Origin: Kineococcus aurantiacus
GTDB lineage: Bacteria > Actinomycetota > Actinomycetes > Actinomycetales > Kineococcaceae
Length of the DNA: 64,000 nucleotides
Reading direction: 5' to 3'
NCBI RefSeq assembly: GCF_013409345.1
Contig: NZ_JACCBB010000001.1
Span: forward strand, 3,844,001 to 3,908,000
Shown: piece after piece, positions 24,538 to 36,167 of the stretch
Position numbering within the stretch: the stretch's first letter is position 1
Layout: each line of letters opens with the position of its first letter
Made by a program: the position numbers and the translations under genes
The notes under the pieces: generated by a model
Seen by the model: only the letters and a program-made list of their open reading frames with translations
What the model was told of the DNA's origin: nothing
Database searches by the model: none

Positions 24538-26724
24538 TCAGGCGGGGACGAGCCAGGTGACGCCCAGCGGCGGCACCCGCAGGCTCACGGAGAACTGCTG
24601 GCCGTTCCAGGCGATGTCCTCGGCCTGCAGGGTGCCGGTGTTGACGACACCGGACCCGGCGAACTCCGCGGCGTCGGTGTTGAGGACCTCGCGCCAGACC
24701 CCCGGCTGCGGCACGCCGACGCGGAAGTCCTCGTACGGCCCGCCGGAGAAGTTGCAGACCGCCACCAGCGGTTTGCGGTCGGTGCTCCACCGGGCGAAGG
24801 ACAGGACGTTGCGCGCGCTGTCGCCGCCGTCGATCCACTGGAAGCCCTCGGACGTGAAGTCGTCGGACCACAGCTCCGGCCGGGCCTTGTAGACGGCGTT
24901 CAGCTCCGAGACGAGGCGGTGCAGCCCCTGGTGCCACGGGGTGTCCAGCAGCCACCAGTCCAGCGACCGCGCCTCGGACCACTCGGCCTCCTGGCCCAGC
25001 TCGGCGCCCATGAACAGCAGCTGCTTGCCCGGGTGGGACCACATGTACGCCAGGTAGGCGCGGACGTTGGCGAGCTGCTGCCAGCGGTCCCCGGGCATCT
25101 TGCGCAGCAGGGACCCCTTGCCGTGCACGACCTCGTCGTGCGAGATGGGCAGGCAGAAGTTCTCGCTGAACGCGTAGACGAGGCTGAAGGTCAGCTCACC
25201 GTGGTGGTACTGCCGGTTGACCGGGTCCTGGCTGGCGTACTGCAGCGAGTCGTGCATCCAGCCCATGTTCCACTTCAGCCCGAAGCCCAGACCGCCCCCG
25301 CTCGTGGGGGCCGTGACGCCCGGGTAGGCCGTGGACTCCTCGGCGATCATCATGATGCCGGGCGTGCGCTTGTAGGCGGTGGCGTTCGCCTCCTGGAGGA
25401 AGCTGATCGCCTCCAGGTTCTCCCGGCCGCCGTACCGGTTCGGCACCCACTCGCCCTCGTTGCGGGAGTAGTCCAGGTACAGCATCGAGGCCACGGCGTC
25501 GACGCGCAGACCGTCGGCGTGGAACTCCTCCAGCCAGTACAGCCCCGACGCGACGAGGAAGTTGCGCACCTCGCTGCGGCCGAAGTTGGGGATGTAGGTG
25601 CCCCAGTCCATGTGCTCGCCCAAGCGCGGGTCCGGGTGCTCGTACAGCGCGGTCCCGTCGAAGCGGGCCAGCGCGAACTCGTCCTTGGGGAAGTGGCCCG
25701 GGACCCAGTCGATGATGACGCCGATGCCGGCGCGGTGCAGGGAGTCGATGAGGAACCGCAGCTCGTCGGGGGAGCCGAACCGCGACGTCGGCGCGAAGTA
25801 CCCCGTGACCTGGTACCCCCACGAGCCCCCGAACGGGTGCTCCATGACGGGCAGGAACTCCACGTGCGTGAAGCCCGTGGTCTTCACGTACTCCACCAGC
25901 TCGGTCGCCAGCTCGGTGTAGGACAGCCCCTGCTTCCACGAACCCAGGTGCACCTCGTAGATGGACACCGGGCCGTCCTGCGCGGAGCGCGCGGCGCGCT
26001 GCTCCATCCAGTCCTCGTCGCCCCACCGGTAGCTGCTCGCGGTGACGACCGACGCCGTCGCCGGGGGCACCTCGGTGGCCTGGGCCATCGGGTCGGCCTT
26101 CTGCCGCCAGTGCCCGTCGGCCCCGAGGATCTCGTACTTGTACCGCGACCCCACGCCGACGCCGGGCAGGAACAGCTCCCACACCCCCGACGAGCCCAGC
26201 GAGCGCATCGACTCCCCGCGGCCGCTCCAGTGGTTGTGGTCGCCCACCACGCGGACCGCGCGGGCGTTCGGCGCCCACACGGCGAACGCCGTGCCGTCGA
26301 CCGGTCCCAGCGGGCCCTCCCAGTGCTTCACGTGCGCACCCAGGACGTTCCACAGCTCCTCGTGCCGGCCCTCGCCGATGAGGTGCAGGTCGACCTCGCC
26401 GACGCTGGGCAGGAAGCGGTACGGGTCGTCCAGCACCACCGGCTCGGCGTCGGGGTAGGTCACCTCCACGCGGTAGTCGCCCACCGCGGCGTCGGGGCGG
26501 ACACCGACCCAGACGCCGTCGTACTCGTGGACGAGCCCGACGCGCGCGCCGTCCTCGGTGACGACCGTGACGGCCGAGGCGAACGGCTTCAGGACGCGGT
26601 AGGTGACGGCGCCGTCGTGGGCGTGCGCCCCCAGCACCGAGTGCGGGGACCAGTGCGCCCCGGCGGCGGCCCGGGCCAGTTCGTCGGCGTCGACGGGGCG
26701 AGGTGCAGCGGCGTGACCGGTCAT
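24538..26724 (-). CDS. glgB: 1,4-alpha-glucan branching enzyme
   Basis: 728 residues from the ATG at 26724. It introduces alpha-1,6 branches into linear alpha-glucan made by GlgE. N-terminal CBM48-type domains (ARAAAGAHWSPHSVLGAHAH, about residues 10-110 and 120-230) precede the GH13 barrel with VEFLPVMEHPFGGSWGYQV, DGLRVDAVASMLYLDYSRN (nucleophile Asp), MMIAEESTAYPGVT (acid Glu) and PISHDEVVHGKGSL. Length is normal for actinobacterial GlgB. It is the last gene of glgE-mak-glgB, 37 nt after mak, and ends just before the shared terminator. Confidence 0.97.
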   Translation of the reverse strand: MTGHAAAPRPVDADELARAAAGAHWSPHSVLGAHAHDGAVTYRVLKPFASAVTVVTEDGARVGLVHEYDGVWVGVRPDAAVGDYRVEVTYPDAEPVVLDDPYRFLPSVGEVDLHLIGEGRHEELWNVLGAHVKHWEGPLGPVDGTAFAVWAPNARAVRVVGDHNHWSGRGESMRSLGSSGVWELFLPGVGVGSRYKYEILGADGHWRQKADPMAQATEVPPATASVVTASSYRWGDEDWMEQRAARSAQDGPVSIYEVHLGSWKQGLSYTELATELVEYVKTTGFTHVEFLPVMEHPFGGSWGYQVTGYFAPTSRFGSPDELRFLIDSLHRAGIGVIIDWVPGHFPKDEFALARFDGTALYEHPDPRLGEHMDWGTYIPNFGRSEVRNFLVASGLYWLEEFHADGLRVDAVASMLYLDYSRNEGEWVPNRYGGRENLEAISFLQEANATAYKRTPGIMMIAEESTAYPGVTAPTSGGGLGFGLKWNMGWMHDSLQYASQDPVNRQYHHGELTFSLVYAFSENFCLPISHDEVVHGKGSLLRKMPGDRWQQLANVRAYLAYMWSHPGKQLLFMGAELGQEAEWSEARSLDWWLLDTPWHQGLHRLVSELNAVYKARPELWSDDFTSEGFQWIDGGDSARNVLSFARWSTDRKPLVAVCNFSGGPYEDFRVGVPQPGVWREVLNTDAAEFAGSGVVNTGTLQAEDIAWNGQQFSVSLRVPPLGVTWLVPA

Positions 26725-26761
26725 GCGTGTGAGTCTCCCGTGATCGTGGGGGACCCGCCTC

Positions 26762-28153
26762 TCAGGACGGGTCGGACAGCAGCCGGTGGACGGCGTCCAG
26801 CGGGATGCGCAGCCAGTCGGGCCGGTTGCGCGCTTCGTACACGACCTCGTAGAGGGCCTTGTCGAGCTCCAGCGCCGCCAGCAGCACGGACTGACCACCC
26901 GCGCGCGGGTCGGTCCCCGCCACGGCCGCGTACCCGTCGAGGAACGCCTCGCGGCACTGCGCGCCCCAGGTCCCGGCGTCGGGGACCGTGGAGGCGGCGT
27001 AGTCGAAGGAGCGGAGCATCCCCGCGACGTCGCGCAGGGCCAGGTCGGGCAGGCTGCGCTCGGCCAGCGGTCGCAGCGGTTCGCCCTCGAAGTCCAGCAG
27101 CACCCAGCCGCGGGCGCTGGAGTGCAGCACCTGCCCCAGGTGGTAGTCACCGTGGACCCGTTGCAGCGCAGGCGCTCCCGTGACGTGCCGGACGGCGTCG
27201 ACACGGGCGCGGGCCGCGGCGGCGACCTCGTGCAGCTGCGGGACGGCGGTGCACGCCCACGCGACGCGTTCCAGCAGCCCGTCGGCCAGGGCGGCCAGCC
27301 GTTCCGGCGTCGCCGGCTCGGTGGGCAGCTCGGCGGCCAGGACCGCGTGCACCTCGGCGGTGGCCCCACCCAGCTCCCGGGCCTCGGTGGTGAACCCGCG
27401 GCCCTCGGCCACGGCGGCCGTCGCGACGCGCCAGGCGTCCTGCGACCCGGCGAGGAACTCGGTCACGTGGGCCAGCTGACCGACGGCCAGCTGCCCGTCC
27501 GGACCCGTCCACTGCCCGTCGACCCAGCCCGCGGGGCGCGGGACCCGCCCGCAGCCGGCGTCGGCCAGCGCCGTCTGGACGACGACGTCGGGGTTGTCCC
27601 CGGCGGACAGCACCCGGAACACCTTGGCGATGAGCGGGGTCTCGCCCTCGTCGGCCGACACCACGACGGAGGTGTTCGACTGCTCGCCCGAGAGGACCTT
27701 CGTGCGCGCCCCGGCGGGGACCGGCAGGCCCCCCTCGGCGCTGTGGCCGTGGACGCCGAAGGTCGTCGACCCCGCTCCCTCCTCGCTGGCCACGAGGGTC
27801 AGCAGCGCACGGGTCCAGGTCGGGTCGTGCGGGCCGTCGTAGATCCACGCCGGTGCGCCGTCGACGTCGGGCAGTTCCCCGACCAGGGCGTGCGCCAGGT
27901 CGGGGTCCGGGGCCGGGCGCACCGAGATCGGCACCGAGTAGACGGTGTGCGCCGCGTCGTGGCCCTCGCCCGAGCGGACGGTCAGGGCGACCAGCTGCGC
28001 GACCCCGCCCTCGTCGAGGGGGGTGCGCTCGAGGCGCTCGACGTGCGCGAGGACCCCCTTGTGCGCGAACCACCGCTGCCGGGGGGCCCACCCGCGCAGG
28101 AGCTCGGCGATGGCCTCGTCGGAGGCCTTGGACGTCACGACCGGGACTCCCAC
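26762..28153 (-). CDS. mak: Maltokinase
   Basis: 463 residues; phosphorylates maltose with ATP to maltose-1-phosphate, the donor for GlgE. The N-terminal cap domain is recognisable (ELLRGWAPRQRWFAHKG, about residues 19-35). The kinase C-lobe has VHGDYHLGQVLHSSARGWVL with the catalytic Asp and VLLDFEGEPLRPLAERS with the metal-binding Asp. Start GTG at 28153 with GAGGG 7 nt upstream; a second GTG at 28138 preceded by GGGAG is almost as good. It begins 3 nt after the glgE stop. In many relatives treS lies beside or is fused to mak; no such gene or domain is found here. Confidence 0.93.
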   Translation of the reverse strand: MGVPVVTSKASDEAIAELLRGWAPRQRWFAHKGVLAHVERLERTPLDEGGVAQLVALTVRSGEGHDAAHTVYSVPISVRPAPDPDLAHALVGELPDVDGAPAWIYDGPHDPTWTRALLTLVASEEGAGSTTFGVHGHSAEGGLPVPAGARTKVLSGEQSNTSVVVSADEGETPLIAKVFRVLSAGDNPDVVVQTALADAGCGRVPRPAGWVDGQWTGPDGQLAVGQLAHVTEFLAGSQDAWRVATAAVAEGRGFTTEARELGGATAEVHAVLAAELPTEPATPERLAALADGLLERVAWACTAVPQLHEVAAAARARVDAVRHVTGAPALQRVHGDYHLGQVLHSSARGWVLLDFEGEPLRPLAERSLPDLALRDVAGMLRSFDYAASTVPDAGTWGAQCREAFLDGYAAVAGTDPRAGGQSVLLAALELDKALYEVVYEARNRPDWLRIPLDAVHRLLSDPS

Positions 28154-28156
28154 CGC

Positions 28157-30199
28157 TCAGCCCTCGACGCGGAAGACGTGGGCCGGCTCGACGTACGGGT
28201 CGAGGCGGACGTAGTTGTTCTCGCCCCACTGGTACTGCGCACCGGTGATCTCGTCGACGACCGTGAACGTCTCCCACCACTGCCGGCCCAGGGCCGCCAT
28301 GTCCAGGTGCACCGTCGTCTCGCGCGCCGCGTGCGGGTCGAGGTTCACGACGACGACCACCAGGTCCTCGGTGCCGTCGAGCTCCACCCGGCGGCGCGTG
28401 AACGCGAGGACGTTCTCGTCGTCGGTGGCGTGGAACGTGGTTCCCCGCAGCTGCTGCAGCGCGGGGTGGTGGTTGCGGACCCGGTTCAGCTTCCCCAGGT
28501 ACGGGGCCAGCGACCAGCCCTCGCGCTCGGCCCGGGCGAAGTCCCGGGGCCGGTACTGGTACTTCTCGTTGTCGAGCTGCTCCTCGGCGCCGGGCCGGGC
28601 GGCGTGCTCGACGAGCTCGTACCCCGTGTAGATGCCCCACGAGGGGGACAGCAGGGCCGCGAGCACCGCGCGCAGCTTGAACACCGGCGGCCCGCCGTAC
28701 TGCATGGTCGGCGTGAGGATGTCGTGCGTGGTGGGCCAGAAGTTCGGGATCATGTAGTGCGCCGACTCGGTCGTCAGCTGCGTCAGGTACTCGCGCAGCT
28801 CCCAGGCCTGGTTGCGCCAGGCGAAGTACGTGTACGACTGCTGGAAACCCACCTTGGCCAGCGTGTGCATCATCGCGGGCTTGGTGAACGCCTCGGCCAG
28901 CCAGACGACCTCGGGGTGCTCGGCGTTGACCTCCGCGATGAGCCACTCCCAGAACTCCACGGGCTTGGTGTGCGGGTTGTCGACGCGGAACAGCGTCACG
29001 CCGTGCTCGACCCACAGCAGGACCACGCGCTTGACCTCGGCGTAGATCCCGGCGGGGTCGTTGTCGAAGTTCAGCGGGTAGATGTCCTGGTACTTCTTCG
29101 GCGGGTTCTCCGCGTAGGCGATCGACCCGTCGGCGCGCGTGGTGAACCACTCGGGGTGCTCGGTCACCCACGGGTGGTCCGGGGCGCACTGCAGCGCGAT
29201 GTCCAGGGCGACCTCGAGGCCGAGCTCCTTGGCGCGGGCGACGAAGAAGTCGAAGTCCTCGAACGTCCCCAGGTCGGGGTGGACGGCGTCGTGGCCGCCC
29301 TCGGCGGCGCCGATGGCGTACGGCGAGCCCGGGTCCAGCGGCCCGGCCGTCAGGGTGTTGTTCGGTCCCTTGCGGTTGACGCGGCCGATGGGGTGGATCG
29401 GCGTCAGGTAGGCGATGTCGAAACCCATGTCCTTGATCGCCGGCAGGCGCTCGGCCGCGGTGCGGAACGTCCCGGAGACCCAGCGCTGCTCCTGCTCGTC
29501 CCAGTGCGCGCCCTCCGAGCGCGGGAAGAACTCGTACCAGGCGCTGAAGGCGGCGAGCTTGCGCTCCACGCGCAGCGGGTACGTCGCCGAGGGGCTGACC
29601 AGCTCGCGCACGGGCAGCCGGTCCAGGACCGCGCGCACGGCCTCGCTGCGGCCGGCGTCCAGGCGCTCGTGGTCGCCCCGGGAGGTGTCGCGCAGGGCCG
29701 TCGCGGCCTCCCGCAGCACCTGCGCGTCCTCGCCCGTGCGGCCCGGCGTCGTGGCGGCTCCCTGGAGGAGGCGGGCGCCCTCCTCCAGCATGAGCGCCAC
29801 GTCGACGCCGGCCTCGACCTTGATCGTCGCGTCGTGGTCCCAGGTGCCGTAGGGGTCCGACCAGCCCTCGACCCGCAGGCCCCACAGCCCCTCGGCGTCG
29901 GGGGACAGGGTCGCGGTCCAGGTGCTGAGCCCGGCGTTGTCCAGGGTCATCCGCGCGCTCGGGCCGTCGGTGCCGTCCGGCCGCACCAGGACGGCGGTGG
30001 CGGCGACGGCGTCGTGGCCCTCGCGGAAGACGGTGGCGCGCACGGGGACGAGTTCGCCGGGGACCGCCTGCGACGGCCACCGGCCGCCGTCGACGACGGG
30101 TTGGACGTCGAGCACGGGGATGCGGCCCACCACCGGGGTGCTGGTGGCGCCCTGCTGCACGGTCAGCGTGTCGTCGGTGAGGTCTCGGTCGATCGTCAC
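28157..30199 (-). CDS. glgE: Alpha-1,4-glucan:maltose-1-phosphate maltosyltransferase
   Basis: 680 residues; transfers maltosyl units from maltose-1-phosphate onto alpha-1,4-glucans (GH13_3). Visible: RIPVLDVQPVVDGGRWPSQA at the start of the N-terminal beta domain, AYLTPIHPIGRVNRKGPNNT, VTLFRVDNPHTKPVEFWEWL with nucleophile Asp407, VWLAEAFTKP with acid Glu436 (29 residues apart, as in Streptomyces GlgE) and SFWPTTHDIL-like NFWPTTHDILTPTMQYGG. The Lys/Asn phosphate-binding segment KGPNN separates it from trehalose synthase TreS. Start GTG at 30199 with TAGGTT 6 nt upstream; first gene of the glucan operon and divergent from glgP. Confidence 0.96.
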   Translation of the reverse strand: MTIDRDLTDDTLTVQQGATSTPVVGRIPVLDVQPVVDGGRWPSQAVPGELVPVRATVFREGHDAVAATAVLVRPDGTDGPSARMTLDNAGLSTWTATLSPDAEGLWGLRVEGWSDPYGTWDHDATIKVEAGVDVALMLEEGARLLQGAATTPGRTGEDAQVLREAATALRDTSRGDHERLDAGRSEAVRAVLDRLPVRELVSPSATYPLRVERKLAAFSAWYEFFPRSEGAHWDEQEQRWVSGTFRTAAERLPAIKDMGFDIAYLTPIHPIGRVNRKGPNNTLTAGPLDPGSPYAIGAAEGGHDAVHPDLGTFEDFDFFVARAKELGLEVALDIALQCAPDHPWVTEHPEWFTTRADGSIAYAENPPKKYQDIYPLNFDNDPAGIYAEVKRVVLLWVEHGVTLFRVDNPHTKPVEFWEWLIAEVNAEHPEVVWLAEAFTKPAMMHTLAKVGFQQSYTYFAWRNQAWELREYLTQLTTESAHYMIPNFWPTTHDILTPTMQYGGPPVFKLRAVLAALLSPSWGIYTGYELVEHAARPGAEEQLDNEKYQYRPRDFARAEREGWSLAPYLGKLNRVRNHHPALQQLRGTTFHATDDENVLAFTRRRVELDGTEDLVVVVVNLDPHAARETTVHLDMAALGRQWWETFTVVDEITGAQYQWGENNYVRLDPYVEPAHVFRVEG

Positions 30200-30205
30200 G
30201 GTGCG

Positions 30206-30211
30206 AACCTA
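30206..30211 (-). promoter_or_regulatory. Probable -10 element of the glgE-mak-glgB operon
   Basis: On the minus strand TAGGTT is followed by 6 nt and the GTG of glgE. The 145-nt divergent region to glgP also holds GC-rich direct repeats of a GCGGG/GTGCG type but no clear operator. Confidence 0.5.
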
Positions 30212-30331
30212 CCGAGGGTGGGCCCGCTCGTCGCGCGGGAGTGCGAGTGCGGTGGCGCGGGGGTGCGGGTGCGGTCGCGCGGGAGCGGGCACGGCCGCGG
30301 CGAAAGCGTCGCGCAGCGGTGATCACCGGTC

Positions 30332-30337
30332 TAGGGT
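30332..30337 (+). promoter_or_regulatory. Probable -10 element of glgP
   Basis: TAGGGT is followed by a 7-nt spacer and the GTG of glgP at 30345, with no ribosome site. GTGATCAC just upstream (30319-30326) is an 8-bp palindrome. Confidence 0.5.
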
Positions 30338-30344
30338 CGGCGCC

Positions 30345-32909
30345 GTGAGAGCAATCAGGCGCTTCACCGTCCGCACCGTGCTCCCCGCGCCGCTGGCGCC
30401 CCTGGGGGAGCTGGCGAGCAACCTCCGCTGGTCGTGGCACAAACCCACGCGGGACCTCTTCGAGTCCATGGACCCCCGGGCGTGGGTCGCGGTGCACCGC
30501 GAGCCCGGGGCGCTGCTGGGTGCCCTGAGCACCGAGCGCCTCGACGCGCTGGCCGCCGACCCGGAGTTCGTCGCGCGGGTGCGGGCCACCGCCGCGGACC
30601 TGGAGGCCTACCTGTCCCGGCCCGGCTGGTACGCCGGGCTGGGTGCGGACGCCCCGGCCAGCGTGGCGTACTTCTCCATGGAGTTCGGCATCACCGGGGC
30701 CCTGCCCCAGTACTCCGGCGGGCTGGGGATCCTGGCCGGCGACCACCTGAAGTCGGCCAGCGACCTGGCCGTCCCGATCGTGGGGGTCGGCCTCTTCTAC
30801 GCCACCGGGTACTTCAAGCAGTCCCTCTCGCGCGACGGCTGGCAGCAGGAGACCTACCCCGTCCTGGACCCCGACGGGCTGCCGCTGTCGCTGCTGCGCG
30901 AGGCCGACGGCACCCCGGCCAAGGTCGGCGTCGACCTGCCCGGCGGCCGCCGCCTGCACGCGCAGGTCTGGAAGGCGCAGGTCGGCCGGGTGCCGCTGCT
31001 GCTGCTCGACTCCGACGTGGAGGAGAACGACGACGCCGCCCGCGGCGTCACCGACCGGCTCTACGGCGGCGGCGGGGAGCACCGGCTGCAGCAGGAACTG
31101 CTGTGCGGCATCGGCGGGGTCCGTGCGCTGCGGCTGTGGTCGCGGCTGACCGGGGCGCCGGAGCCGGAGGTCTACCACACCAACGAGGGGCACGCGGGGT
31201 TCCTGTCCGTGGAGCGCATCCGGGAGCAGGTCGAGCGCGGGCTGACGTTCGAGGAGGCCCTGGAGGCCGTGCGCGCCGCCACGGTGTTCACGACCCACAC
31301 GCCCGTCCCGGCGGGCATCGACCGCTTCGGGCGGGACCAGATCGAGCTGTACTTCGGCGGCGACAACCCGCTGCCCGGCGTCCCCGTCGAGCGCATCCTG
31401 GCCCTGGGCGCCGAGGACTACCCCGGCGGGGACCCCGGCGTCTTCAACATGGCCGTCATGGGCCTGCGGCTGGCCCAGCGCGCCAACGGCGTCTCCCGGC
31501 TGCACGGGGCGGTCAGCCGCGGCATGTTCGACGGCCTCTGGCCCGGCTTCGACGCCCCCGAGGTGCCCATCACCTCCATCACCAACGGCGTGCACGCCCC
31601 GACGTGGGTGGCGCCGGAGGTCATCTCGATGGGCAAGCAGTACATCGGCCCCGAGCTGCCCCGCGAGGGGCAGGGCTTCGAGAAGGTCGGCCAGGTGCCC
31701 GACGAGGAGATCTGGCGCACCCGGCGGGTCCTGCGCGGGCGCCTCGTGGACGACGCCCGGCGCCGGCTGAAGCTGTCCTGGTTGCAGCGGGGCGCCTCGG
31801 AGGCCGAGCTGGCCTGGACCAAGGAGGTCCTCGACCCCGACGTCCTGACGATCGGCTTCGCCCGCCGCGTGCCCACCTACAAGCGGCTCACCCTCATGCT
31901 GCGCGACCCCGAGCGGCTGAAGTCCCTGCTGCTGCACCCCCAGCGGCCCGTGCAGCTCGTCATCGCCGGCAAGTCCCACCCGGCCGACGAGACCGGCAAG
32001 CGGCTCATCCAGCAGATGGTGCGCTTCGCCGACGACCCCGCGGTGCGGCACCGCATCGTGTTCCTGCCGAACTACGACATCACCATGGCCCTGCAGCTGT
32101 ACCCCGGCTGCGACGTGTGGCTGAACAACCCGCTGCGGCCCTTCGAGGCGTGCGGCACCTCCGGCATGAAGGCCGCGCTGAACGGCGGGCTGAACCTGTC
32201 GATCCTCGACGGCTGGTGGGACGAGTGGTACGACGGCGGCAACGGCTGGGCGATCCCCACCGCCGACGGCGTCGACGACCCCGACCACCGCGACGACCTG
32301 GAGGCCGCGGCGCTGTACGACCTCGTGGAGAACTCCGTCGCGGCCCGCTTCTACGACCGCGACGAGCGCGGCCTGCCCGCGCGGTGGCTGGAGATGGTCC
32401 GGCACACCCTGGCCTCCCTGGGCCCGAAGGTGCTCGCGAGCCGCATGGTGACCGACTACGTCGAGCAGCTGTACGTCCCCGCGGCCCGCGCCGGGCGGGC
32501 GGCGCTGGCGTCCTCGGCCGCCGGGGCCCGGGACCTGGCGCGCTGGAAGGCGGAGGTGCGCGGCGCCTGGCCGGACGTGCGCGTCGACCACGTGGAGTCC
32601 TCCGGCGTCGGCGACTCCGCCCAGATCGGCGACGTCGTCCACGTGCGCGCCTTCGTCTCGCTGGGGGAGCTGCCCGTCGACGACGTCGAGGTGCAGGTCG
32701 TCCACGGCCGCGTGAGCGACTCCGACGAGCTGCGCCCCTCCGGCACGGTCCCGCTGCACCCGGCGGAGTCGTTCGGCGACGGCCGGCACCGGTTCGAGGG
32801 GGAGTTCGCGCTGCGCCAGACCGGCCCCTTCGGGTACACGGTGCGGGTCCTGCCCCGGCACGCCGGCCTGGCCACGGCCGCCGAGCTGGGGCTGGTCGCC
32901 AACGCCTGA
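30345..32909 (+). CDS. glgP: Alpha-glucan (glycogen) phosphorylase
   Basis: 854 residues from the GTG at 30345. It releases glucose-1-phosphate from alpha-glucan ends using PLP. The N-terminal region (LAPLGELASNLRWSWHKPTR) is the DUF3417-type domain of actinobacterial phosphorylases. Next come YFSMEFGITGALPQYSGGLG, VYHTNEGHAGFLSVERI, FTTHTPVPAGIDRF and RPFEACGTSGMKAALNGGLN, whose Lys carries PLP. The far C-terminus is an extra beta-rich domain (about 730-854). It is divergent from glgE, so synthesis and breakdown of the glucan are encoded back to back. Confidence 0.96.
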   Translation: MRAIRRFTVRTVLPAPLAPLGELASNLRWSWHKPTRDLFESMDPRAWVAVHREPGALLGALSTERLDALAADPEFVARVRATAADLEAYLSRPGWYAGLGADAPASVAYFSMEFGITGALPQYSGGLGILAGDHLKSASDLAVPIVGVGLFYATGYFKQSLSRDGWQQETYPVLDPDGLPLSLLREADGTPAKVGVDLPGGRRLHAQVWKAQVGRVPLLLLDSDVEENDDAARGVTDRLYGGGGEHRLQQELLCGIGGVRALRLWSRLTGAPEPEVYHTNEGHAGFLSVERIREQVERGLTFEEALEAVRAATVFTTHTPVPAGIDRFGRDQIELYFGGDNPLPGVPVERILALGAEDYPGGDPGVFNMAVMGLRLAQRANGVSRLHGAVSRGMFDGLWPGFDAPEVPITSITNGVHAPTWVAPEVISMGKQYIGPELPREGQGFEKVGQVPDEEIWRTRRVLRGRLVDDARRRLKLSWLQRGASEAELAWTKEVLDPDVLTIGFARRVPTYKRLTLMLRDPERLKSLLLHPQRPVQLVIAGKSHPADETGKRLIQQMVRFADDPAVRHRIVFLPNYDITMALQLYPGCDVWLNNPLRPFEACGTSGMKAALNGGLNLSILDGWWDEWYDGGNGWAIPTADGVDDPDHRDDLEAAALYDLVENSVAARFYDRDERGLPARWLEMVRHTLASLGPKVLASRMVTDYVEQLYVPAARAGRAALASSAAGARDLARWKAEVRGAWPDVRVDHVESSGVGDSAQIGDVVHVRAFVSLGELPVDDVEVQVVHGRVSDSDELRPSGTVPLHPAESFGDGRHRFEGEFALRQTGPFGYTVRVLPRHAGLATAAELGLVANA

Positions 32910-32930
32910 CCACGGGAGGTCCCGCGCGGC

Positions 32931-32936
32931 TAGGCT
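32931..32936 (+). promoter_or_regulatory. Probable -10 element of the small membrane protein gene
   Basis: TAGGCT is followed by 6 nt and the GTG at 32943, with no ribosome site. Confidence 0.45.
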
Positions 32937-32942
32937 CGGCGC

Positions 32943-33257
32943 GTGGTGACGCGGCGGACCGGCACGCTCGTGACGCTCGTGCTCGCCCTCGCCGCGGGCC
33001 TCGTGCTCGCGGCGGGGGACGCCGTGTGGCGGCACGTCCCGGGGTCCGACTCCGGGCCCGTGCTGGCCCTGCTCCTGGGCTGGCTGCTGTGGCTGACCGC
33101 GGCGACCGGCGCGGCGGTGCTGGTGACCGTGCGGGTGACCGGGCCGGCGCGGCGCCCGGCGGCGCCGGACCTGGCGCTGCTCGCGGTGGTCGTCGCCGTG
33201 GTCGTCGCCGTCGCCGTCGCGCACCTGCCGTGGGGCAGCGGCTCAGCCGCGGGGTAG
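32943..33257 (+). CDS. Small three-helix membrane protein of unknown function
   Basis: 104 residues; the GTG at 32943 is supported by its leaderless -10, although a second GTG follows immediately. Three hydrophobic segments at about residues 8-26, 39-63 and 77-96 are separated by short charged loops (WRHVPGSDSG and [10 protein letters not shown]). Nothing in the sequence points to a function. The last 15 nt overlap the convergent hydrolase gene. Confidence 0.65.
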   Translation: MVTRRTGTLVTLVLALAAGLVLAAGDAVWRHVPGSDSGPVLALLLGWLLWLTAATGAAVLVTVRVTGPARRPAAPDLALLAVVVAVVVAVAVAHLPWGSGSAAG

Positions 33258-33971
33258 CGCACCGTCCAGGAACGCCCGCAGCGCGCCGAGCACCGCAGCG
33301 GGTTCGGTCAGGTGCGGCCAGTGCCCGGCGGCCAGCGCGTGCAGGTCGGCCCCGCGGACCCGCGGGTTCAGCGCGTGCAGCGCGGCCAGGTCGACCTCCC
33401 GACTGGGGCGCACGTACAGCGCCGGGACCTGCAGGGCCGCCAGCAGCGGGGCGGGGTCCAGGGCCAGCACGTCGTGCCACAGCCGCCGCACCGCCGCCCC
33501 GGGGGTCGCGAGGACTCCTGCGACGACCTCCTCGCGCAGCTCCGGCTCCCGCGGCCCCCACGACGTGCGCATCGAGTCCTCCAAGACCTCCCGCCACCCC
33601 GGCGCCAGGACCTCCCGGGACCGGGCGACCTTGCGCGCCAGCGCGTCCGGGGTCACGGGCAGGTTGGCGTCGAGCAGCACCAGCCCCGACAGCAGCCCCG
33701 GGTGCCGGGCGGCGACGACCAGGCCGACGACCCCGCCCGTGCTGTGCCCCACGAGCACCGCGCCCCCCGGGACCCGCCCGGCCACCTGCTCGGCGACCTG
33801 CCCGGCGACCCGCTCGGCGACCGCGTCCAGCGTCGCCGCGGGCAGCGCGGGGGTGCCGTGGTGCCCGGGCAGGTCCAGGGGGTGGACGTCGAACCCGCCC
33901 AGCCCCGGCAGCAGCCGCCCGAACTGCGTCGTGTCGCACCCGATCCCGGGCACCAGGACCAGCGCCGTCAC
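33243..33971 (-). CDS. Alpha/beta hydrolase
   Basis: 242 residues from the GTG at 33971. The classic fold features are present: ALVLVPGIGCDTTQF (oxyanion region), VHPLDLPGHHGT, nucleophile elbow VLVGHSTGGVVG (Ser at about residue 96) and LAAGHWPHLTEP with the catalytic His near the end. Substrate is unknown; the MhpC/BioH-like group includes esterases and C-C hydrolases. It lies 33 nt downstream of glgX on the same strand and may be cotranscribed with it. A debranching-related role is not implied. Confidence 0.85.
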   Translation of the reverse strand: MTALVLVPGIGCDTTQFGRLLPGLGGFDVHPLDLPGHHGTPALPAATLDAVAERVAGQVAEQVAGRVPGGAVLVGHSTGGVVGLVVAARHPGLLSGLVLLDANLPVTPDALARKVARSREVLAPGWREVLEDSMRTSWGPREPELREEVVAGVLATPGAAVRRLWHDVLALDPAPLLAALQVPALYVRPSREVDLAALHALNPRVRGADLHALAAGHWPHLTEPAAVLGALRAFLDGALPRG

Positions 33972-34004
33972 CCGCCACCCCTGCGCTCGACCACGGGGGA
34001 CACC

Positions 34005-36146
<2,142 letters not shown>

Positions 36147-36152
36147 CGCCGC

Positions 36153-36158
36153 AGTCTG
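36153..36158 (-). promoter_or_regulatory. Probable -10 element of glgX
   Basis: On the minus strand CAGACT is followed by 6 nt and the GTG at 36146. Only 9 bp separate it from the oppositely facing -10 of the cysteine desulfurase gene, so the two promoters must interfere or be shared. Confidence 0.4.
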
Positions 36159-36167
36159 CCAGTTCCT

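Noticed and set aside
28157-30199. Trehalose synthase (TreS) instead of GlgE
   Set aside because: The N-terminal beta domain, KGPNN segment, VDNPHTKP and the Asp407/Glu436 spacing are those of GlgE.
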